Shown one piece after another: positions 16,314 through 24,735 of a DNA stretch of 49,102 bases. The position numbers were made by a program, and so were the translations under genes. Source of the DNA: Halobiforma nitratireducens JCM 10879. GTDB lineage: Archaea; Halobacteriota; Halobacteria; Halobacteriales; Natrialbaceae. The notes under the pieces are model-generated. The model was not told the origin of the DNA and ran no database searches. It saw nothing but the letters and a program-made list of their open reading frames with translations. The stretch lies in NCBI RefSeq assembly GCF_000337895.1, contig NZ_AOMA01000203.1, positions 1 through 49,102 on the forward strand. The letters run 5' to 3'. Each line of letters begins with the position of its first letter. The stretch's first letter is position 1.

Positions 16314-16838
16314 GTGAATCGCCGTACGGTACTTCGAACTGCGGGCGTCGCCGCGGTGGCCGGCCTCGCCGGCTGTCTCGAGGGCGTCCAGGAGCACTTC
16401 GACTTCCAGGGAGTCGTCCCGATCGAGGTCGTCAACGAGGGAAGGTCCTCGTACAACCTGCGTCTCGAGGCCCGAGAGACGGACACGGGACGACAGACCT
16501 ACGACGAGAGTTTCTCGATCACGCCGGACGAGCGTGCGATGCCCCACCACCTCGAGCGGGTCGACCAGCGGTTCCGGATCGTCAAGTACGAGGGCCAAGA
16601 GCAGGTGGAAGTCAGGGAAGTGTCGATCACCCCGGAGACGGAACACCTGAACGTCTACGTCCGCGACGACGACCTGATCGTCGATGTCAGACGGGGCGAT
16701 GGGGCGGACGGAAACGAGTCCGTCGAGGCAATTTCGGCCGACGGCAACGTCACCGACGGGAGGGACGACGAGTTCGACGGCGACGGCGAGAGTTCGCCGG
16801 AGTCGAACGACTCGGCCGATTCCAGCGGCGGGGACTGA
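16314..16838 (+). CDS. Tat-exported lipoprotein of unknown function
   Basis: The GTG start gives MNRRTVLRTAGVAAVAGLAG-C, a twin-arginine signal with lipobox LAGC (Cys at residue 21), the standard haloarchaeal lipoprotein export route. The mature part has a beta-rich domain of about 105 residues (VPIEVVNEGRSSYNLRLEA, an Ig/FixG-like strand pattern) and a disordered acidic tail rich in Asp/Ser/Asn. It is convergent with the YcaO gene. No enzymatic motif is visible. Confidence 0.65.
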   Translation: MNRRTVLRTAGVAAVAGLAGCLEGVQEHFDFQGVVPIEVVNEGRSSYNLRLEARETDTGRQTYDESFSITPDERAMPHHLERVDQRFRIVKYEGQEQVEVREVSITPETEHLNVYVRDDDLIVDVRRGDGADGNESVEAISADGNVTDGRDDEFDGDGESSPESNDSADSSGGD

Positions 16839-16969
16839 TTTCGCTCGCCACTGGAGCCGACGCTCGTTTTCCTGTCTCCAGTTCCGTGACCGACAGCTCC
16901 CGTCGACGAACGACGCTCGGTTCCGGACTCGAGTCGCTCTCGCCTGTCGTTGCCCGACGCTAGAAGTCG

Positions 16970-18745
16970 CTACGGGTACGGATGGAACGCCCGCTCGAGT
17001 CGAGGTTCGAACCCGAGTTCCGCGGGAACCGTCCGAGCACGGTCGCCGAAGTACGGCTCCCCCGTAAAGAGCGGTTGTGCGCCGGGAACGACGACTCGCA
17101 CTGCCTCGAACCCGATCGACTCGATATCGCGGGTCGTCAGCCGGGTTGCGTAGGGAGTCAGCCCGGCGTCGGTGACGCGATCGACGATCGCGTCGAGCCG
17201 GTCTACGCCCGACGGCACCGAGTCGGGGCCGACGCTCGCTGCGGGTACCGTTCGCTCGTCCGCGACGGTGACGAACTCCCGGACACGTTCGGGGAAGGAA
17301 GCGTACTCCCCGATCGCACCCGACGCCTCGCCGACGTCGTCGGGGCCGAGGTTCCGCAGTTCCATCCAGTTCTGGAGTGCCTCCTCGAGTGCGGAGGCTG
17401 CTGCTGCTGTCGCGTCCAGTCCGGCCGCGGAGCCGGCGGCGAACGCGGGCCAGTTCTCTCCGCCTGGTTCGACGCCGACCTCGTGGCCGGGGTCGCGGCC
17501 GGGGTCGCGGTGGACGGCAACCGCCACCACTGGAACGTCGATGTCCTGGGTGACGAGCAAGGGCGTCACCGACAGCCCCTCACTGCGGGCACGTCGCTCA
17601 AGGGCGTCGAAGCGCTCGTCGTCGACGGACAGTTCCAGCGGCTCGAACGTGGAGTACCACGCGAGCATCGTCGCGTCCCGTTCGATCACCTCGGTCAGTC
17701 CAGAGAGGAGGGCATCGACTGTGGACGACCCCAGGCCCAGTCCGGTCGTAATCGCGGGAACGAGCCGCGGTCCCGGCTGTGGGAACTGGACCGCCGCAGC
17801 CGGCAGGTGGGCCGTGTCGCCGGTATCGAGGTTCTCGCCGGGTACCCAGCGGTACTCCTCGCTCGAGTCGTAGTCGGGTGCATCCGCTGGCCGGACGAGC
17901 GCCGTCGGAGCGACGGCGTTCTCGAGGTCGGTTTCGCTTGCCGTAACGAAGTCCTCGTCGCGGTAGACGCCGGCACAGTAGCGCTCGAGTCCCTCGCCGA
18001 CGGCTTTCATCAGCGCGGCGTTCCAGTCGTCGGCGACACCGGCGGCCTGGCTCGGCGCGTCCGCGTCGCTATAGACGGTCGTGTCGGCGGTCGTCGCGAG
18101 GTAGTATGGCGCTGGGAACGATTCGATCTCGCCGATCGTCTCGACGATGCCAACCCGGTCGTCGATCGCTCCGTCGGCGCGTTCGACTGCGGTCTCGAGC
18201 GCGAGCGAGTCGTCGTCGCGCTCGAGGGTTCGGTCCCGTTTGCCGCCACAGTCACAGCCAGGGACCGGCAAGAAACGACGGCGACGGTGCGGGAGTTCGA
18301 CGACGCTGCCGATGATAGAACGCTCGTCGCCGGAGAACACACGGACACACTCCCGGCCGGCGATCGCGCCGGCGAGCCGGGCCGCGCTGCGGTCGGCCTG
18401 TGGGCTCGCAGCCGGCTCGTCGACGTGGGAGGCGACGCGGGCACGCAGACAGTCGAAACAACCCGTTCCCGAGCCCGGCGCGAACCCGGCTACCGACGCG
18501 TCGACGGACGCTATGGGGTGGCCGCCGACGCCGCCGATTTCGACGGCGATCCAGGGCGTCGAGCCCGCTCGCGTCGCCTCGGTTGCCCGCTCGAAGGTTT
18601 CGCTTCCCGCGACGGCACCGACGACCGCGAACCGCGCGTCGCGCAACTCGTCGGGGGTGGCTTCTTCGACCGTGACGTCGACGTCACCGAGCGCGGCGAC
18701 GACGGCCGATCGGACCGGATCGTCGCCGACGACGTGGACTTGCAT
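16970..18745 (-). CDS. YcaO-family protein with N-terminal E1-like domain
   Basis: The 591-residue protein starts MQVHVVGDDPVRSAVVAAL, a Rossmann-like segment with a CFDC knuckle, resembling the partner domain of azoline cyclodehydratases. A second zinc-like motif (CDCGGKR) precedes the YcaO domain. The YcaO part has the ATP-binding acidic helices (AALMKAVGEGLERY and LTEVIERDATMLAWYS) and ends HPYP, a shortened version of the PxPxP tail. YcaO enzymes use ATP to activate peptide amides for azoline or thioamide formation (known). No precursor peptide gene is visible, so the substrate is open. A TATA-like box about 25 bases upstream suggests a leaderless mRNA. Confidence 0.85.
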   Translation of the reverse strand: MQVHVVGDDPVRSAVVAALGDVDVTVEEATPDELRDARFAVVGAVAGSETFERATEATRAGSTPWIAVEIGGVGGHPIASVDASVAGFAPGSGTGCFDCLRARVASHVDEPAASPQADRSAARLAGAIAGRECVRVFSGDERSIIGSVVELPHRRRRFLPVPGCDCGGKRDRTLERDDDSLALETAVERADGAIDDRVGIVETIGEIESFPAPYYLATTADTTVYSDADAPSQAAGVADDWNAALMKAVGEGLERYCAGVYRDEDFVTASETDLENAVAPTALVRPADAPDYDSSEEYRWVPGENLDTGDTAHLPAAAVQFPQPGPRLVPAITTGLGLGSSTVDALLSGLTEVIERDATMLAWYSTFEPLELSVDDERFDALERRARSEGLSVTPLLVTQDIDVPVVAVAVHRDPGRDPGHEVGVEPGGENWPAFAAGSAAGLDATAAAASALEEALQNWMELRNLGPDDVGEASGAIGEYASFPERVREFVTVADERTVPAASVGPDSVPSGVDRLDAIVDRVTDAGLTPYATRLTTRDIESIGFEAVRVVVPGAQPLFTGEPYFGDRARTVPAELGFEPRLERAFHPYP

Positions 18746-18851
18746 ACCCGAACGGTCACCCGGAGGGGGCAAAAGAGCCGCGCTCGATCCCGGCGAGAGG
18801 GCCGTCGATCCGGGGATGGCAGAACCAGATTCGCGTGGTTCGTCCGCCGAT

Positions 18852-20000
18852 TCAGTTCGATCCCGAGTCGGCGTCCGGCTCAGTGCCCTGGCGTGTCTCC
18901 GCGATATCGATGGCGTCACCGCCCTCCGCCGACATATCTTCTCCTTCCTTGATCGCCTGGGCCTCCTGTTCCATCGCCTCGACGTCCACCTCGGCGTCTT
19001 CGATCTCGCCGATGATTTCGCTGATGTCGTCGAGCCCGATCAGCTCGCGCGTTTCCTCGTCGAACTCGAGACTCTCGAGTTGCCCGTCCTCCTGGGCGAC
19101 GTCGCTCCCGGTGAGGTGCTTGCCGTAGCGCCCGACCATCGAGGACAGCTCCTGTGGGAGGACGAAGGTCGTCGAGTCGCTCCGGCCGATCTCTTCGAGC
19201 GTCTCCATTCCCTTGTCGATGACCGCTCGCTCGCCCATCGATTCGGCGGAGCGAGCGCGGAGCACGGTCGAAATCGAATCACCCTGCGCTTCCAGGATCT
19301 GGCTCTGTTTCTCACCCTGGGCGCGGATGATGTTGGACTGTTTCTGTCCTTCGGCCTTCTCGATCGCACTGCGACGTTCTCCCTGTGCCTCGAGGATCAT
19401 CGCACGGCGTTTCCGCTCGGCGGAGGTCTGTTGCTCCATCGCACCCTTGACGTCACGGGACGGTGTCACTTCGCGGACCTCGACGCTTTCCACGCGAATC
19501 CCCCACTCGTCGGTGGGTTCGTCGAGCTCGGTACGGATTCGCTCGTTGATCATCTCCCGTCGGGAGAGGGTGTCGTCCAGTTCCATGTCGCCGATCACCG
19601 CACGCAGGGTGGTCTGTGCGAGGTTCGACACCGCTCGCTGGTAGTCGTCGACCTCGAGGAACGCGCGTTTGGCGTTCATCACGCGGATGTAGACGACCGC
19701 GTCGGCAGTCACGGGGGAGTTGTCGCGGGTGATCGCTTCCTGGCTCGGTACGTCGATCGTCTGCGTTCGCATGTCGAACGTGTAAATCCGGGAGACGAAC
19801 GGTGGGACGATGTTCAGTCCGGGCTCGAGGAGCTTGCGGTACTCCCCGAAGACGGTGAGTGCGGCTCGATCGTACGCGTCCACGATTTCGACCATCGACC
19901 AGACGGTCGCGAGGACGACGACGAGTACCAATCCGCCGACGAACAAAAGCGGATCGCCGAGGTCGACCTGTAGTGGGACGAATGTGTATGTGTCCATCAT
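18852..20000 (-). CDS. SPFH/band 7 (stomatin-like) membrane protein
   Basis: The 382-residue protein has one N-terminal membrane helix (residues about 18-37), the band 7 domain (DAYDRAALTVFGEYRKLLEPG, then TITRDN-like and VYIRVMNAKRAFLEV segments), and a long coiled-coil region with AQGE/AEGQ repeats (SAIEKAEGQKQSN). An acidic tail ends it. Such proteins form membrane-bound ring scaffolds that organise microdomains and often regulate proteases. An AT-rich box about 25-28 bases upstream suggests leaderless translation from one of the two adjacent ATGs. The usual NfeD partner is not adjacent. Confidence 0.92.
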   Translation of the reverse strand: MMDTYTFVPLQVDLGDPLLFVGGLVLVVVLATVWSMVEIVDAYDRAALTVFGEYRKLLEPGLNIVPPFVSRIYTFDMRTQTIDVPSQEAITRDNSPVTADAVVYIRVMNAKRAFLEVDDYQRAVSNLAQTTLRAVIGDMELDDTLSRREMINERIRTELDEPTDEWGIRVESVEVREVTPSRDVKGAMEQQTSAERKRRAMILEAQGERRSAIEKAEGQKQSNIIRAQGEKQSQILEAQGDSISTVLRARSAESMGERAVIDKGMETLEEIGRSDSTTFVLPQELSSMVGRYGKHLTGSDVAQEDGQLESLEFDEETRELIGLDDISEIIGEIEDAEVDVEAMEQEAQAIKEGEDMSAEGGDAIDIAETRQGTEPDADSGSN

Positions 20001-20122
20001 GCATGGTACGTCCGCGAAACGAATAACTCTTGGCCGTAACGGGGTCGAAACTCCCCCTCAGCAACGTCTCTTCGACACCGTGTCGTCGCGCCCGGGAGAA
20101 ATCGGTCGGGGCGACTCGAGCG

Positions 20123-20626
20123 TCACTCGTCGTCACGCAGCCGCTCGAGGACTTCCTCGGCGTTGTCGACGGCCTGCTCCTTTTTCGCCGGATAGGCCTC
20201 GACTTTCCCGCGGAAGGTGATCCCCTCGCCGAGCCGGACGTCGCCGCCGAAGGCGGCCTGTTTGTCGAGTCGCAAGAAGAGTTCGGTGTTCTCGGTGACT
20301 CGGTCGTCGAGTTCGTCGATCAGGCGATCGAACCCCTCTAAATCGGCGAGCCGCGAGAGGACGTGTCGTACGTCGTCGGCGTTCTCTACGCGGGCCGAGA
20401 GCACGAGGATGCGATCACCGTAGTGACCCTCGCTCTCGGTGCGTTCGATGGGGAACGATTCCCCGCTATCGGTAGCGCTATCGCTCTCTCCGTCGCCGTC
20501 ACCGGCGCTGTCGGCGTCCCCGTCGCCGGGAAGGAACGTCCGCAGCGCCTCCTCGACGCGCTTTTCGTCCTCGGTCGCGTAACAGAACGTCCGTAAATCG
20601 ACGTAGTGAAGCGGAATCTGTGGCAT
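20123..20626 (-). CDS. RNA-binding protein of the DUF54/COG1325 family
   Basis: The product begins MPQIPLHYVDLRTFCYATED, the family's typical N-terminus, and continues with an RNA-binding fold (DRILVLSARVENADDVRHVL, then FLRLDKQAAFGGDVRLG). A haloarchaeal acidic insertion of about 25 residues (Gly/Asp/Ser) interrupts the domain near residue 35. The family is archaeal and proposed to bind structured RNA, possibly in ribosome or RNase P related roles (known only loosely). At 167 residues it is slightly long because of the insertion. Confidence 0.8.
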   Translation of the reverse strand: MPQIPLHYVDLRTFCYATEDEKRVEEALRTFLPGDGDADSAGDGDGESDSATDSGESFPIERTESEGHYGDRILVLSARVENADDVRHVLSRLADLEGFDRLIDELDDRVTENTELFLRLDKQAAFGGDVRLGEGITFRGKVEAYPAKKEQAVDNAEEVLERLRDDE

Positions 20627-20779
20627 CTGCGTGTCGTAGCGTCGGTTCGAACTCGAGGATCGGTCGGCGAGATCGGTTTTGTTTCCGTCTCGTCCTGTCC
20701 CCGATCGTCGGCTCCGGCCAGTCAGCCGGTCGGATAGTCGGCAGTCAGACGGATCGTCGATCCGTCGTGCCGGCTGTCG

Positions 20780-20992
20780 TTACTCGTCGGCGTCTTCGTC
20801 TTCGCTTTCGTCCTCGTCGGCAGCCTCGAGAGAGTCCTCGGGGACGCCGGCTTCCTGTCCGTCCTCGAAGCTGACGGTGTAGGTGACGTCGCCGAACATC
20901 GATTCCATCGTCTGGGTGATCGTGCCGGTCTCTCCGTCGAACTCGCTGTGTTCGTCGTGCAGAACGACCTGATCGTCTTCCTCGAAGCTCAT
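20780..20992 (-). CDS. Small acidic DUF1918-like protein
   Basis: The start at 20992 (MSFEEDDQVVLHDEHSEFDG) is supported by an AT-rich box 27 bases upstream. The 70-residue product has an SH3/KOW-like strand pattern (GETGTITQTMESMFGDVTYT, then VSFEDGQEAGV) and an extremely acidic tail. KOW-like modules often bind RNA or protein partners; a housekeeping role is likely but unknown. Confidence 0.65.
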   Translation of the reverse strand: MSFEEDDQVVLHDEHSEFDGETGTITQTMESMFGDVTYTVSFEDGQEAGVPEDSLEAADEDESEDEDADE

Positions 20993-21179
20993 GGCCGATA
21001 CTTCCCCGGCGTCTCGTAAAAAGGGACTGATTCGCGCATCGTCGACTACAGCCGATGCCGGTCGTAGCGGACTCCTCACGTCGGTCTCCTCGACGGTGCC
21101 CGAGGCCTTGGTCGTGGTGTCCCCTTCCGCTCGCTGTCGAGGGTGCGAGCAAAGCGCGACGACGAACACAGAATCGACG

Positions 21180-21347
21180 CTATCGCATGTTCTCGAGCGC
21201 GACGACGGTGTCGGACATGAGCCACGCGTCCTCGCTGTCGGCGTCCTCGATGCTGAGCGCGTAGAACGAATCCCGTCCCTCGTCGACGGTGATGCGGTAG
21301 CTGCGACTCTGTAGCGTCCGGGGCGAGTTCGGTTCGGCAGGGACCAC
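21180..21347 (-). CDS. Small leaderless haloarchaeal protein
   Basis: A TATA box (GTTATAGA on the minus strand, 21369-21376) lies about 25 bases before the GTG at 21347, which fixes the start. The 55-residue product contains YRITVDEGRDSFYALSIED and ends AWLMSDTVVALENMR. The pattern of two strands plus a C-terminal helix is seen in small haloarchaeal proteins of unknown role. It stands alone between the acidic KOW-like gene and the DJ-1 gene. Confidence 0.6.
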   Translation of the reverse strand: MVPAEPNSPRTLQSRSYRITVDEGRDSFYALSIEDADSEDAWLMSDTVVALENMR

Positions 21348-21433
21348 ACGACCCCTCGGGGAGCAGCGTCTATAACTGACTCGGTCCGAAACGGACGTGT
21401 GAGGAGACCTACCGTTCTCCCGTGGCGATCCAG

Positions 21434-22114
21434 TCAACTCTCGAGTTCCTCAAGCAGCGTTTCGGCCGCCGCCGCCGAGGACCCGGGGCCGCGTGCAGTG
21501 AGCAGGTCCCCATCGACGGTGACGCTGGTGTCGCTGTCGAGTTCGGCGTCCCAGTTGCCTCCGGCGGCCACGACCTCGTCTTCGACCCAGTAGGGGAGCT
21601 TCCGGCCGTTGGGCATGCAGTCGTTCTCGTCGACGATCCCCTCCTCCCACTCGTTGGGGAAGCCGGTCACGTCCCGGCCGTTGACGAGGAACGCACCGTG
21701 GCTGTCCCGGGCGAACGCGAGGATGCCGACGGCGTGACAGACGACGAGCGCTTTCCCGTCTTCCCCCTCGACGGCGTCTCGGAGCAACCGCCGAGCGTCG
21801 CTGTCCTGGTTGATGTCCCACTCGGTGCCGTGGCCCCCGGGGAAGACGACAGCGTCGTAGGGCTCGGCGTCGGCTCGGGCCGTCGGGATCGGATCGTTCA
21901 GCCGGTCGTCCGTCTCGTGAACCTCGCGAACGTGCTCGGCGGTCTCCTCGCCCACCTCGTCGGGGTCGATCGACTGTTCGTCGATCTCCGGCGGGCCTCC
22001 CGACGGCGTCGCGACCGTAATCTCGATACCCGCATCCGAGAGCGTCTCGAGCGGTTCGATACATTCCTCTCCCCAGTAGCCTTCCTCGCTGACGACGAAC
22101 AGTGCGGAACTCAT
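21434..22114 (-). CDS. DJ-1/PfpI (Hsp31-like) protein
   Basis: The 226-residue protein has the DJ-1 superfamily catalytic set: E17 in EEGYWGEEC, the oxyanion segment FPGGHGTEWD and the nucleophile elbow VVCHAVG with C126-H127. Members act as glyoxalase III/deglycase, chaperone or protease-like hydrolases; the His after Cys and the covering insertion resemble the Hsp31 class. It probably detoxifies methylglyoxal or repairs glycated proteins (inference). A TATA-like AAAAAC box lies 26 bases upstream, consistent with leaderless translation. Confidence 0.88.
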   Translation of the reverse strand: MSSALFVVSEEGYWGEECIEPLETLSDAGIEITVATPSGGPPEIDEQSIDPDEVGEETAEHVREVHETDDRLNDPIPTARADAEPYDAVVFPGGHGTEWDINQDSDARRLLRDAVEGEDGKALVVCHAVGILAFARDSHGAFLVNGRDVTGFPNEWEEGIVDENDCMPNGRKLPYWVEDEVVAAGGNWDAELDSDTSVTVDGDLLTARGPGSSAAAAETLLEELES

Positions 22115-22254
22115 ACCCCCGTTACGTCGAGGACGCTAAAAACGTCCGGCCCTGGCCTCGGTTCTGCCGCCTTCCCGGGAATTAACCTGTTCGAGCCGCC
22201 GACCGTCTCCACGATCGGACCCGTCTTTTTCCGGCACGGGCCCGTACCGTCGTC

Positions 22255-22797
22255 GTGACCATGCCGACGCGCTCCAACGGGCCGGACGGCGACGGAGCCG
22301 ACATCGAGCCAAACGGCGATGCGCCCTCGAGCGAGCGTCCCCGCCTCGGACGCCGACTCGAAGACGCAGTCCGGACCTGCCTGCGAACGATCGACGACCG
22401 AAGCCGGCTCGACCTGTCGCCCGGCCGGCGGCGCACGAAACTCGACCTCGTCGACATCGGCGCGGCGTTCGTCCTCACCGTCGACGTTCCGGGTTACGAG
22501 CGCGCGGAGCTGACGGTGCGACTCGAGCCCGGACGCGTGACGATCAACGGCGACCGAAGCGGCGCTCCCGAGGGGACCGCTTCTCGCGATGACGGCACGA
22601 GCGGACCGAACGGAGCGACCGATCGCCGCTATCTACGACGGGAACGGACGATTCGCTCGTTCGTCCGTTGCGTTCGGCTGCCAGAACCGATCGTGGTCGA
22701 GGCCGCCTCGGCGACGCTTGTCGATGGCGTCCTCACCGTCCAACTGCCGAAGTACGAACCCGACGAGCCGACCCCGAGCGACCTCGACAGCGAGTGA
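22255..22797 (+). CDS. Hsp20/alpha-crystallin family small heat shock protein
   Basis: The alpha-crystallin domain is visible from about residue 60: FVLTVDVPGYERAELTVRLE, then VTINGDR, and the late strands TLVDGVLTVQLPK. An IXI-type C-terminal motif is not obvious. Two starts are possible: GTG at 22255, which sits about 27 bases after a T-rich box and would be leaderless, and ATG at 22261. The Pro/Gly-rich N-terminal arm of about 50 residues is variable in the family. The protein prevents aggregation of unfolded proteins without ATP. Confidence 0.82.
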   Translation: MTMPTRSNGPDGDGADIEPNGDAPSSERPRLGRRLEDAVRTCLRTIDDRSRLDLSPGRRRTKLDLVDIGAAFVLTVDVPGYERAELTVRLEPGRVTINGDRSGAPEGTASRDDGTSGPNGATDRRYLRRERTIRSFVRCVRLPEPIVVEAASATLVDGVLTVQLPKYEPDEPTPSDLDSE

Positions 22798-22835
22798 CGA
22801 ACAGGGGTACCGAGCGCCACCCCCGACTCTCGGTG

Positions 22836-23834
22836 CTACTCCTCGCTCTCGAGATTCAATGCATCGAAAAACCGGCGCGTGAGTCGTCCGCCGACGAACT
22901 CGAGCAGTGCCGCAGTATCGTCGGACTCGTCCGCGAACAGCCCGAGTTCGATCCGGCCACCACCCATGTCGTGGTGGCCGCCGACTTCGCCGAACTCGCC
23001 GTACCCGTCCTCGAGCGTTTCGCCCATGTGGACACGGGGGTCGATCGAGCGGCCACTCATCCGGATCGCGTCGTCGATGATGCCGTAGACGAGGACGGTA
23101 TCGACCCCCTCGAGGTTGAGCAGGTAGTCCGCAGCCTGGGGTAAGGCGTCGGTCTCGCTGGTCTTGCCCGCGCTTGCGACCAATGACGATCCACGACGTT
23201 CGCGGGTGGCGATCGCTCGCCCGATCGCGTCGAGGGTCCCCGGCGAGAAGGCGCTTCCGTACAGCTGTTCGAGCGTCTCGAGGTCCGCTTCGGGGTAGAC
23301 CGACAACGCGGCCTCGTACTCCCGCCGGGTCGGCTCGCGGACGAAATCGAGTCGCTCGCGATGCAACGCGAACAGCAGCGCCGAAGCGAGGCGGGTCGTC
23401 AACTCCACCTCGAGTTCGGTGAGATACTCGACGAAGATCGTCGCCGTCGCACCGTAGTCGGTCCGTACGTCCGCAAAGGCGACGTCGTCGGGGTCGTCAG
23501 GGTGGTGATCGATGACGATAGCCGGTTCGACGTCGACCTCGGTGTTCGCGCCCGAGCGAGTGTGATCGACGAACGCGATACACTCGTGGTCTTCGACTGC
23601 GACCGACGAGACGTGTGAGAGGTCGATCGCGAGCATGTTGACGAACGCGCGGTTTTGCTGGTGGGAAATCTCGCCGCCGTAGGTGATCGTCACTTCGTCC
23701 GTGCCGGCCTCGAGCGCGATTGCCTCGAGCGCGAGAGCACTTGCCAGACAGTCCGGGTCCGGGTTGTCGTGACAGACGATCGCCAGCGACTCCGCCGACT
23801 CGAGGACGGCTGCCAGGTCCGCCGCGCGGGTCAT
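22836..23834 (-). CDS. DHH-family phosphoesterase
   Basis: The start at 23834 (MTRAADLAAVLESAES) is chosen because DHH motif I follows at the usual distance. The 332-residue protein has HDNPDPD (residues 22-28), FVDHTRSG and the signature VIDHHPDD, all manganese ligands of the DHH domain. The C-terminal DHHA1 part ends with GGHHDMGGGRIELG, the substrate-binding loop. Such proteins hydrolyse nano-RNA, cyclic dinucleotides or pAp. No membrane segment or extra domain is present, so a cytoplasmic nucleotide phosphoesterase is likely. Confidence 0.9.
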   Translation of the reverse strand: MTRAADLAAVLESAESLAIVCHDNPDPDCLASALALEAIALEAGTDEVTITYGGEISHQQNRAFVNMLAIDLSHVSSVAVEDHECIAFVDHTRSGANTEVDVEPAIVIDHHPDDPDDVAFADVRTDYGATATIFVEYLTELEVELTTRLASALLFALHRERLDFVREPTRREYEAALSVYPEADLETLEQLYGSAFSPGTLDAIGRAIATRERRGSSLVASAGKTSETDALPQAADYLLNLEGVDTVLVYGIIDDAIRMSGRSIDPRVHMGETLEDGYGEFGEVGGHHDMGGGRIELGLFADESDDTAALLEFVGGRLTRRFFDALNLESEE

Positions 23835-24001
23835 GGATCTGACTGGAAGTACGGGCGGGGGACGCTTCAACTTCCCCCTGGACGGGGGCCGAGAGACGTT
23901 GGTCGCTCGAATCGGCGACCCCGTCCTGGAGATGGCGTGTCCGTAGCCGAACCTGTTCGAATCGCTGAAAGAACGTTGCCGCTCCGTCGACATCGACCGA
24001 T

Positions 24002-24535
24002 ATGGTCTCGATTCGCCCCGCAACGCCGGCTGATACGGACGCGATGGTCCGCATTCAGACCGACGCCCTCCGCCGCCGAGCAGCCGAGAGCTACGCGGAC
24101 GCACAACTGGCGGCACTGCTCCCGGACGGAGACGTTCCCGACCAGGAGTTCGAAAGCACCGCGACGAACCCGGTCGTCGCCGAGATCGACGGGGAGATCG
24201 TCGGGTGGGGGAGTCTGCACCTCGAGAACGACCACAGCAGGGGAGACGCTGCCGACGATCCACAGCCGGTCCGAGCCGTCCTCGCCGCGACGTTCGTCGA
24301 TCCCGACCACGCCGAACGGGGAGTCGGGACGGCCCTCGTCGAGCGGCTGCTGTCCGTCGCCCGCGACGCGGGCTGTGAGACGGTCGTCGTCCACGCCTCG
24401 CGCAACGCGGTCGGCTTCTACGAGGCGGTCGGGTTCGAACGGATCGAGCGGATCGACGTTAGCGGGCCGGACCACGAGGACCTCGAACTTCCCGGGGTGG
24501 TGATGCGAACGGTGCTGTCTTCCTCCCGGACGTAA
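24002..24535 (+). CDS. GNAT-family N-acetyltransferase
   Basis: The 177-residue protein starts MVSIRPATPADTDAMVRIQT, the usual GNAT opening. It has the acetyl-CoA loop (AERGVGTALVERLL, the Q/RxxGxG/A-type motif A) and the C-terminal RNAVGFYEAVGFERIER segment. The acceptor substrate cannot be deduced. It is transcribed away from the DHH gene. Confidence 0.9.
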   Translation: MVSIRPATPADTDAMVRIQTDALRRRAAESYADAQLAALLPDGDVPDQEFESTATNPVVAEIDGEIVGWGSLHLENDHSRGDAADDPQPVRAVLAATFVDPDHAERGVGTALVERLLSVARDAGCETVVVHASRNAVGFYEAVGFERIERIDVSGPDHEDLELPGVVMRTVLSSSRT

Positions 24536-24735
24536 CCGCTCGAGCACCCGAACGGATTCGGGAGGAAAAATAGGGAGAGACGGTTCGTTCGATCGCATAT
24601 AGACGGCCGTCTCGCCGATTCTCGCCGGGGCGGCCGACCGGACGGGTACCGATAGCGGCGTCCGCGTTCGGTGGCCAGTGACCCGCTACCGGCCACTCGA
24701 CGCCACATCGGCCCCGCGAGAACGCGAGGGATACT

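Noticed and set aside
16982-18952. 656-codon frame opposite the YcaO gene
   Set aside because: Arg/Gly/Asp-rich composition without domains, antisense to a clear YcaO protein.
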